DNA of 5,208 nt from an uncultured Flammeovirgaceae bacterium (GTDB lineage: Bacteria; Bacteroidota; Bacteroidia; Cytophagales; Cyclobacteriaceae): positions 1-5,208 of the forward strand of contig CAMPJM010000332.1 in NCBI GenBank assembly GCA_946886805.1. The letters run 5' to 3'. Below, piece after piece: positions 1 to 4,521 of the stretch. The notes beneath the pieces are model-generated. The model ran no database searches. It saw nothing but the letters and a program-made list of their open reading frames with translations, and was not told the origin of the DNA. Made by a program: the position numbers and the translations under genes. Each line of letters begins with the position of its first letter. Positions within the stretch are counted from its first letter, which is position 1.

Positions 1-96
1 TAATTATTTTTAACGCCAAATTAAATAATAAGTAGCATAAATTGTAAAAATGGAAATGAAACCATTATCAAATTAAGCCACCCAATATATTTTAGC

Positions 97-125
97 AAAA
101 AACATCTATTGTAGTCAAATATAGA
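97..125 (-). terminator. Possible weak intrinsic terminator after the exodeoxyribonuclease III gene
   Basis: Read on the minus strand just past the exonuclease stop, TCTAT and ATAGA can pair around an 11-nt loop, with an extra G-T wobble at the base. This is followed within two bases by a run of six T. The stem is short and AT-rich, so the call is weak. The same bases contain TATATTTG (123..116), a perfect match to the Bacteroidota -7 promoter element. This stretch could therefore instead be a leftward promoter for a gene beyond the window edge. The rest of 1-132 is AT-rich spacer in which I see no gene. Confidence 0.3.
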
Positions 126-132
126 CTTTTCA

Positions 133-894
133 TCAATCAATTTCTAATAAAATAGGGCAGTGATCGGAATGCAAAGCTTCTTTTAGGATAGCAGCCCGTT
201 TAAGCCGCTGATTCATTGCTTCAGTAGCCATATGGTAGTCGATACGCCACCCCAAATTCTTCTGCCTTGCGCCCGCACGGTAGCTCCACCAGGTATAATT
301 ATGAGGCTCCGGATTGAAAAACCTGAACGTATCAATAAATCCACTGTCAATGAATTCGCCCATCCAGCTTCTCTCCTCTGGTAAAAATCCCGAAGAGTTT
401 TTATTCGTTTTAGGATTATGAATGTCTATCGGCTGATGGCAGATGTTATAGTCTCCACTGATAATCAAGTTTGGCCTGGTGATTTTGAATAGCTGAATAT
501 AATTGTAAAAATCTTCCAGCCATATCATTTTGAAATCCTGTCTTATTTCCCCACTGGAGCCTGATGGCATGTAAACACTCATCAAAGAAAAGTCGTCGAA
601 ATCAAGGGTCAGAACCCTGCCCTCACAGTCATACTTGTCAATACTACACCCTAAAACGATATCTTTAGGCTTAATCTTGGTTAATATTGCCACCCCACTA
701 TAACCTTTTTTTTCTGCCGACATCCAAAATACCTGGTATCCCAACGCTTCGAAGATTTCAAAATCTAGCTGATCAGGATTTGCCTTTACCTCCTGCAGGC
801 AAACCATATCAGGATTCGCAGCAATTAACCATGATATAAATCCTTTTGAGAGCGCGGCCCGTATTCCATTTACATTATATGAAATAATCTTCAT
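133..894 (-). CDS. xth: Exodeoxyribonuclease III (AP endonuclease, EEP family)
   Basis: A Mg2+-dependent cytosolic nuclease of base-excision repair: it cuts the backbone 5' of abasic sites and removes 3'-blocking groups and 3' nucleotides from duplex DNA. The 253-residue product is close to the usual Xth length and appears complete. Family motifs occur in order: N-terminal MKIISYNVNGIRAA with metal-binding Asn7, LQEVK with catalytic Glu35, VYMPSG with Tyr108, SGDYN with Asp148 and Asn150, GWRIDY with Asp219, and the C-terminal SDHCP with the Asp244-His245 pair. Every expected active-site residue is present. The ATG start gives the canonical family N-terminus. No Shine-Dalgarno sequence precedes it, as is usual in this phylum. 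The start codon overlaps the stop of a tiny upstream frame (ATGA). It is the last gene of a leftward set that starts with an AhpD-like protein. Whether it is the ExoA or XthA subtype cannot be settled by eye; the family is certain. Confidence 0.96.
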   Translation of the reverse strand: MKIISYNVNGIRAALSKGFISWLIAANPDMVCLQEVKANPDQLDFEIFEALGYQVFWMSAEKKGYSGVAILTKIKPKDIVLGCSIDKYDCEGRVLTLDFDDFSLMSVYMPSGSSGEIRQDFKMIWLEDFYNYIQLFKITRPNLIISGDYNICHQPIDIHNPKTNKNSSGFLPEERSWMGEFIDSGFIDTFRFFNPEPHNYTWWSYRAGARQKNLGWRIDYHMATEAMNQRLKRAAILKEALHSDHCPILLEID

Positions 895-986
895 TGGTAT
901 TTTGTTTTTATAGCTTTGAAAAATTCCGTTGATGAACCATCCTGCACAGATATCGATACTCTTCCAACCGAAAATCTTTTTGCCAC
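891..986 (-). CDS. Possible 31-codon small ORF overlapping the exonuclease start, or a gene remnant
   Basis: From a GTG at 986..984 a frame runs 31 codons and stops at a TGA that shares bases with the exonuclease ATG (ATGA at 894..891). The product would begin MAKRFSVGR and end KAIKTKYQ. It is polar and basic, with no membrane segment and no motif I recognise. An in-frame TAA lies directly before the GTG. Upstream of that stop the same frame stays open back into the end of the preceding gene, reading as a hydrophobic stretch. It could be a translationally coupled leader peptide, the decayed tail of a lost gene, or chance. There is no ribosome-binding site. The ATGA overlap is its only structural support. 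Confidence 0.2.
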   Translation of the reverse strand: MAKRFSVGRVSISVQDGSSTEFFKAIKTKYQ

Positions 987-1007
987 TTAATAGAAAGGAA
1001 TCAAAGA

Positions 1008-1020
1008 TCTCGAACCGAGA
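1008..1020. repeat. Short perfect inverted repeat TCTCG-AAC-CGAGA
   Basis: A 5-bp perfect dyad with a 3-nt loop, one of the few GC-containing elements in the 189-nt spacer between the 119-residue gene and the exonuclease. It could be a weak leftward terminator (minus-strand bases ATCTTTGATT follow) or a processing hairpin. At this length it could also be chance. Confidence 0.2.
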
Positions 1021-1083
1021 AAATAAAGAATGGGAAAGAGAACAATAATAGAATTATCTAACAGCAAATAAAATTGATCCGTT

Positions 1084-1443
1084 TCAAAATTCTAAGGCAA
1101 TTTCATTCTCAAAATATTCGATTAGATGCATTTTTAGCACCTTTTCTTGTTCCAAAAGATCAAAATGAGGTAGCTTCTTTATCAATTTCCAATGAGGCCA
1201 TCCTTGCTCATCAATACCCTCTAATTCATAAAAACCGGATAAACTCAATACTTTGCATATAGCAATGTGCATTAAATCTTGCTTTTCTTCCTTGGAAAAG
1301 ACCCTTTTGCCCTGGCCAAGTTCCTGAACGCCTATAAGAAAAAGCACCCCATTTACATCCGCAGGCTTTTTTCCAATCACCTCTCCCAACTTATTCAATA
1401 ATCGGTGCCATCTGCGCTCCTGATCCAAATCTCTTTTAAACAT
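1084..1443 (-). CDS. Conserved-looking small protein of unknown function, partner of the AhpD-like gene
   Basis: I do not recognise a named domain with certainty. The 119-residue product is soluble-looking, charged and probably largely helical, with no signal peptide or membrane segment. Visible landmarks are an Arg/Glu-rich N-terminus (residues 3-15), a hydrophobic helix with an ELGQG end (NGVLFLIGVQELGQG, 31-45), MHIAICKVL (58-66), and an aromatic GWPHW turn (81-85) before a helical C-terminus. The ELGQG and GWPHW turns look like conserved positions, and my impression is that related short proteins occur in other Bacteroidota; this is from memory, not checked. The start is ATG at 1443, with the purine stretch AAAGGAAAG just upstream serving as a possible ribosome-binding site. 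It overlaps the end of the AhpD-like gene by eight bases (ATGTTTAA), so translation of the two is probably coupled and the products may work together. The TGA stop is at 1086..1084. Confidence 0.8.
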   Translation of the reverse strand: MFKRDLDQERRWHRLLNKLGEVIGKKPADVNGVLFLIGVQELGQGKRVFSKEEKQDLMHIAICKVLSLSGFYELEGIDEQGWPHWKLIKKLPHFDLLEQEKVLKMHLIEYFENEIALEF

Positions 1444-1786
1444 GGCTTTCCTTTTCTAAAGCTTCCCAAAATTCTACCGCGCGTCGTAGATGAGGTACCA
1501 CAATAGTTCCGCCGATTAGATTGGCTATTGCAAATACTTCAAATACTTCTTCTTTTGTAAGGCCTGCTTCTTTGCATTTGCCAAGATGGTATTTGACGCA
1601 ATCGTCACATCTCAGAACCATCGAACAGGCAAGCCCTATCATTTCCTTGCTTTTGATATTTATTGCACCTTCTGCATAGGCGTTGGTGTCAAGATTGAAG
1701 ATCCTTTTTATGATTTTATTATCAGCTTCCATGATCTTCTCGTTCATGGTACTTCTATAATCGTTGAAATCTTTAACTAAATCCAT
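1436..1786 (-). CDS. Carboxymuconolactone decarboxylase-family protein, AhpD-like (alkylhydroperoxidase)
   Basis: The 116-residue product has the all-helical AhpD fold signature. Residues 47-71 contain Glu48, then Cys60-Asp-Asp-Cys63, then His67. The Glu-(12)-Cys-x2-Cys-(4)-His spacing is the same as the catalytic set of mycobacterial AhpD (Glu118, Cys130, Cys133, His137), a proton relay with a redox-active thiol pair. This indicates peroxidase or thiol-disulfide activity rather than the true carboxymuconolactone decarboxylase reaction, which does not use a CxxC pair. The C-terminal FAIANLIGGTIVVPHLRRAVEFW is typical of the short single-domain versions. It is cytosolic and these proteins usually form multimers. 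The physiological substrate and reductant are unknown. The ATG start lacks a Shine-Dalgarno sequence, but a TATATTTG promoter element sits 20 nt upstream. The gene heads the leftward set and overlaps the next gene by eight bases. Family call firm; physiological role inferred. Confidence 0.92.
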   Translation of the reverse strand: MDLVKDFNDYRSTMNEKIMEADNKIIKRIFNLDTNAYAEGAINIKSKEMIGLACSMVLRCDDCVKYHLGKCKEAGLTKEEVFEVFAIANLIGGTIVVPHLRRAVEFWEALEKESHV

Positions 1787-1806
1787 TATATTACAATTTG
1801 TTACCG

Positions 1807-1814
1807 CAAATATA
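1807..1814 (-). promoter_or_regulatory. Bacteroidota-type -7 promoter element (TATATTTG) for the leftward AhpD-like gene set
   Basis: On the minus strand TATATTTG is a full match to the TAnnTTTG -7 consensus of the Bacteroidota primary sigma factor. It lies 20 nt before the ATG of the AhpD-like gene, implying a short 5' leader. No convincing -33 TTTG is seen at the usual distance. The element sits in the 69-nt gap shared with the divergent comF-like gene, for which no equally good element is visible. Confidence 0.5.
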
Positions 1815-1855
1815 AGGTAATATGTAAAATTATAAGGATTTTAACCGGCTAGGAA

Positions 1856-2536
1856 TTGATCAGCGATTTTATTTCTTTATTGTTTCCCCATTATTGCTTT
1901 ACATGTAGAGAGAACCTTGTGAAAGGTGAAGAGTATCTTTGTTCGCATTGCCGGCTGATTTTACCGAAGACAAACGTTCATAAGCTATCGGAAAACCCGC
2001 TTTTGAAAAGGTATGGCGGATTATTGCCTATTGAGCAGTTCTTTGCTTACCTTAAGTTTACCAAAGGTGGCAAAGTTCAAAAAATAATGGAAAAGCTAAA
2101 ATATGAAAACTGTCCTGAGATTGGGACAATACTGGGGCAATGGTACGGTGCAGATTTGAAGGAAACCGGATTTATAAATCAGTTTGATTTAATCGTTCCT
2201 GTGCCATTACACAAAAGCAAGCTGATGAAGAGAGGGTATAATCAAAGTGACTATTTTGCTAAGGGCCTTTCCAACGCTTTTGATGTACCATGGGACGGCG
2301 CAGTGCTAAACCGAGTATTAAAAAATGAAACACAAACTAAAAAAAATAGATCTGAGAGATTCAAAAACGTAACAGGAATCTTCGAGTTAGCTAAAAAGGA
2401 AGATGTAAAGGATAAAAGAATACTACTTGTTGACGATGTTATAACCACAGGAGCAACACTATTCGCCTCTGCTCAGCCACTTTTAAGCGGAGGCTGTGGT
2501 TCAATTAGTTTAGCGACGCTGGCAATAGCACAGTAA
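1856..2536 (+). CDS. comF: ComF-family phosphoribosyltransferase-like protein with N-terminal zinc finger
   Basis: The 226-residue product matches the ComF/GntX family in length and order. An N-terminal double-zinc-ribbon-like segment has Cys14-x2-Cys17 and Cys29-x2-Cys32. PVPLHKSKLMKRGYNQS (115-131) is the family's conserved central block, followed by the Gln/Arg/Asn-rich loop around 158-172. The PRPP-binding motif LLVDDVITTGATL (190-202) completes the fold. ComF proteins act in the cytosol in DNA uptake during natural transformation in Bacillus and Haemophilus; elsewhere the role and substrate are not defined. The start appears to be TTG at 1856: an in-frame TAG lies at 1850-1852, the next in-frame ATG would lose the zinc finger, and DFISLLFPHYCFTC already has the normal family N-terminus. 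AGGA at 1851-1854 is too close to the start to be a good ribosome-binding site. It is divergent from the AhpD-like gene. Family firm, start codon probable. Confidence 0.92.
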   Translation: MISDFISLLFPHYCFTCRENLVKGEEYLCSHCRLILPKTNVHKLSENPLLKRYGGLLPIEQFFAYLKFTKGGKVQKIMEKLKYENCPEIGTILGQWYGADLKETGFINQFDLIVPVPLHKSKLMKRGYNQSDYFAKGLSNAFDVPWDGAVLNRVLKNETQTKKNRSERFKNVTGIFELAKKEDVKDKRILLVDDVITTGATLFASAQPLLSGGCGSISLATLAIAQ

Positions 2537-2591
2537 TCTGTCTGGAATTTATTAAACAGTCTTTTTCCCAAAAAAACGGTTCAAATTAGCT

Positions 2592-2608
2592 AAACTTGCT
2601 AAGTTTTT
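2592..2608 (+). terminator. Possible weak hairpin with T tract downstream of comF
   Basis: AAACTT and AAGTTT pair around GCT, and the right arm merges into a run of five T (2604-2608). The stem is only six pairs with a single G-C pair, so termination is doubtful. It is the best candidate in the 124-nt AT-rich spacer between comF and the lipoprotein gene. No convincing promoter for the lipoprotein gene is seen there: TACGATTTTG at 2629-2638 resembles the -7 element but with wrong internal spacing. Confidence 0.2.
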
Positions 2609-2660
2609 AGACGCACTGTTTTCACTACGATTTTGAAAAGAAGCAATATTGTTAAAGGAT

Positions 2661-3089
2661 ATGAAAAAGAATAGGTTGAGAAATAGAATAGGAACATATA
2701 TTGTTATTTGCACACTACTGGCAGTTGTCTTTTCAACTTCATGTAAAAATCAGTCGGCAAAGAGTATCGGAGAGAGTTTTGAGAATTTTTATTCAAGATT
2801 TCATTCCGATAGTATTTTTCAATTGGAAAGGATTCGATTTCCTTTACCAGGTATAAATACAGATGAAATGGCGATGGACGACACCATTTATTATTGGGAG
2901 GTAGAAAATTGGGAAATGCATCACGATATGAACTTAGATACTACTGATTTTATAGTCGAAAAGAATATTTCTGACTCTTTAGCCATTGAAAAGATCTATC
3001 AGGAAAATTCTGGCTTTATGATTGAAAGAACCTTTAAAAAGTTAGATGGCAGGTGGTATTTGGTCTATTATAAAGATGTGAACCTGTAG
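2661..3089 (+). CDS. Small lipoprotein, DUF4348-like (NTF2-like fold suspected)
   Basis: The 142-residue product starts with a lipoprotein signal: basic MKKNRLRNR, a hydrophobic core from about residue 10 to 24, then FSTS-Cys28 as the presumed lipidated cysteine. The -3 residue is Ser rather than the usual Leu, so the lipobox is imperfect. The mature part begins KNQSAKSIGESFENFYSRF. The pattern FENFYSRFHSDSIFQLERIRFPLPG (40-64) resembles the opening of DUF4348-type proteins of Bacteroidota, and RWYLVYYKD (131-139) is a typical last strand of such folds. Function is unknown; it is probably periplasmic-facing or surface-attached. An in-frame TTG at 2649 would add four residues, but ATG 2661 gives a conventional signal peptide and is preceded by AAAGGA, albeit very close. 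The spacer to comF is 124 nt, so the two may or may not be cotranscribed. It converges with the ATPase gene. The lipoprotein call is good; the family call is from memory. Confidence 0.78.
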   Translation: MKKNRLRNRIGTYIVICTLLAVVFSTSCKNQSAKSIGESFENFYSRFHSDSIFQLERIRFPLPGINTDEMAMDDTIYYWEVENWEMHHDMNLDTTDFIVEKNISDSLAIEKIYQENSGFMIERTFKKLDGRWYLVYYKDVNL

Positions 3090-3100
3090 GAAACAAGTTC

Positions 3101-3132
3101 AAAAATAGTCCTTCTTTGCAACAAGGACTATT
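3101..3132 (-). terminator. Intrinsic terminator of the DUF4143 ATPase gene, in the convergent gap
   Basis: AATAGTCCTT (3104-3113) and AAGGACTATT (3123-3132) form a perfect 10-bp stem with a 9-nt loop. On the minus strand the hairpin runs directly into TTTTT (3105..3101), the arrangement of a rho-independent terminator, 34 nt past the ATPase stop. On the plus strand the stem is followed by GATAAC, so it would stop the lipoprotein transcript less well, if at all. Confidence 0.65.
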
Positions 3133-3166
3133 GATAACAGCGATTTATTTCTGTCGTCATTCCAAA

Positions 3167-4327
3167 TCAATGTTTTATACTAACCAAATAGGAAAGGATC
3201 TTTGAGAGATTAGTTACTTCAATATTTTTGGTGAGAGGGTAGCTATCTGCCCCAGGAGTGATTACGTACAATTTTTGAAGCCCAACATCTTCCATCGCAA
3301 TAAAAGTTCCTTTGGTAATAGAAGGGGCGTTAGTTAATTTTATCTCGGCAGCTAATAGCCATTGGTTATTCCTACGTATGAGCAGGTCTATTTCTGCACC
3401 ATCTTGGGTACGATAGTAATACATTTCATCATCGGATTGTAAAACCATTGCTATTTGACTAATTACAAAACCCTCCCACGAGTTTCCGGCAAGAATATTT
3501 CCAAGGAGCGAATCATACGAAAATATACCAGACAAATAATGCAACATACCAGAATCTTTTACATAAACCTTTGGTGATTTTATCACTCTCTTTTTTATGT
3601 TGGTATGCCATGGGGGTAGCTGAGATAACAAAAAAGCATTTGTCAGAAAATGGATATAAGTTTTTATTGTTGGTACCGTAAGCCCCATGGATTTGGAATA
3701 GGTGCTATAGTTTAATATGCTGCCATTTGCAGATGATATCATTCGTAATAATTGAAGAGTCACACTCGGATCCGCAGGAAGACCATACATAGGGAGATCT
3801 CGCTGGACATAACTTTGAGTAAAATTACGATACCATCTTTGGATGAATGAAGGCTTACCAGACAGAATCGGCTCAGGAAATCCACCATAAAGCCATAGAG
3901 TTTGTACATCAATTTTATCATTAATTTCCAAAAGAGACAGGGGAAACATTTCCAAATAGTTTATTCTTCCTGCAAGACTTTCAGAACTTTGGCGTAATAA
4001 AGAAGGTGTGGCTGATCCTAATACCACAAATCTCCCGGGCTTCCTATTATCATCTACTAATGAACGAAGAAGAGGGAACAATTCAGGTACATGTTGCACC
4101 TCATCTAAAATTATAGTTTTATCCGCATGTTGAGTGAGAAACAATTCCGGATCAGTTAACTTATTTAAATCTGAATTTCTTTCTAAGTCCAGATAAATAG
4201 TATTAGACTCATTTCTCAATTGTTTCACCATCGTTGTTTTCCCTACTTGACGAGGACCAATAATACCCGTAACAGGAAATTCTTTCAGGGAACTATAAAA
4301 TTCTTTCTCTAGTAGTCGCTTTATCAT
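3167..4327 (-). CDS. AAA_14 / DUF4143 family ATP-binding protein
   Basis: A complete 386-residue protein of the ATPase class that pairs an N-terminal AAA+ domain with a C-terminal DUF4143 domain. Walker A is GPRQVGKT (24-31), Walker B is TIILDEVQ (71-78), and a sensor-1-like strand VVLGSAT (101-107) is followed by the typical SLAGRINYLEMFPLSLLE segment (117-134). Residues about 205-238 look like the winged-helix part of DUF4143. At the C-terminus Glu285, EIDLLI with Asp314, and EIK with Glu328 and Lys330 match the PD-(D/E)xK nuclease-like arrangement seen in this group. No signal peptide or membrane segment is seen, so it is cytosolic. The cellular role is unknown; these proteins are abundant in Bacteroidota and archaea and are sometimes suspected of defence or toxin-antitoxin-like roles. 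Its ATG lies inside a 20-bp perfect palindrome, giving the mRNA a possible start-masking hairpin. It is followed by a good terminator and seems to be transcribed alone. Confidence 0.95.
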   Translation of the reverse strand: MIKRLLEKEFYSSLKEFPVTGIIGPRQVGKTTMVKQLRNESNTIYLDLERNSDLNKLTDPELFLTQHADKTIILDEVQHVPELFPLLRSLVDDNRKPGRFVVLGSATPSLLRQSSESLAGRINYLEMFPLSLLEINDKIDVQTLWLYGGFPEPILSGKPSFIQRWYRNFTQSYVQRDLPMYGLPADPSVTLQLLRMISSANGSILNYSTYSKSMGLTVPTIKTYIHFLTNAFLLSQLPPWHTNIKKRVIKSPKVYVKDSGMLHYLSGIFSYDSLLGNILAGNSWEGFVISQIAMVLQSDDEMYYYRTQDGAEIDLLIRRNNQWLLAAEIKLTNAPSITKGTFIAMEDVGLQKLYVITPGADSYPLTKNIEVTNLSKILSYLVSIKH

Positions 4328-4368
4328 CCCTGCAAATTTAAAAATAAATTTTAAATTTGCAGGGATGA
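4324..4368. repeat. Perfect 20-bp inverted repeat (5-nt loop) spanning the ATPase start codon
   Basis: Bases 4324-4343 (TCATCCCTGCAAATTTAAAA) are the exact reverse complement of 4349-4368, with loop ATAAA at 4344-4348. The ATPase ATG (4327..4325) is part of the arm nearest the gene, and GCAGGG just before it is the only ribosome-binding-like sequence, so both would be base-paired in the transcript. The other arm ends in a mirror-image GGGATGA pointing rightward. On neither side does a T tract follow, so it does not look like a terminator. It could be a translational control hairpin, a DNA operator for a dimeric protein (possibly the ATPase itself), or a dispersed genomic repeat. The structure is certain; the function is inferred. 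Confidence 0.9.
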
Positions 4369-4370
4369 AC

Positions 4371-4378
4371 CAACAATA
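4371..4378 (-). promoter_or_regulatory. Possible -7 element (TATTGTTG) for the ATPase gene
   Basis: On the minus strand TATTGTTG matches the TAnnTTTG consensus at all but one position and sits three bases before the outer end of the palindrome. If used, transcription would begin near 4365, so the leader RNA would consist almost entirely of the hairpin. No -33 TTTG is seen upstream, so support is weak. Confidence 0.2.
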
Positions 4379-4392
4379 TTTTTCTCCCTATG

Positions 4393-4421
4393 ATCCTCAT
4401 GAGAATGAGTATATTGAGGAT
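4393..4421. repeat. Nested inverted repeats upstream of the ATPase palindrome
   Basis: ATCCTCA (4393-4399) and TGAGGAT (4415-4421) form a 7-bp perfect dyad with a 15-nt spacer. A competing smaller dyad CTCAT-GAGA-ATGAG lies at 4396-4409. There is no T tract. It lies in the 153-nt stretch between the receptor stop and the large palindrome, where it could be an operator or part of a 3' untranslated structure. It is short enough to be chance. Confidence 0.25.
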
Positions 4422-4521
4422 TGCCATTGTATCGCTTGAAAAAAGACGCGGAAGCAGATATTTTCTCCATATAAATACTACTTGACCCGAAAGTGTGCTA
4501 ATCTTTGCAGAAATTAACCCA

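Noticed and set aside
1004..1020. Minus-strand GGTTCGAGATC resembling a tRNA T-loop or an attachment site
   Set aside because: The flanking bases do not form a T-stem, no acceptor or anticodon arm is present, and no integrase lies nearby.
1074..1262. 62-codon plus-strand frame
   Set aside because: Antisense shadow of the 119-residue gene, which has the better start, spacing and overlap with its neighbour.
1586..1780. 64-codon plus-strand frame
   Set aside because: Antisense to the AhpD-like gene, whose catalytic motif is intact.
2251..2448. 65-codon minus-strand frame
   Set aside because: Antisense shadow of the comF-like gene; Ser/Phe-rich product typical of out-of-frame reading.
2567..2578. 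T-run, CCC and A-run in the comF-lipoprotein spacer as a hairpin
   Set aside because: The stem would be A-T only with a three-base loop, too unstable to support a call.
4324..4368. Palindrome as a transcription terminator of the receptor gene or as terminal repeat of an insertion sequence
   Set aside because: No T tract follows either arm, the start codon lies within it, and there is no transposase or matching repeat at the other end of the ATPase gene.
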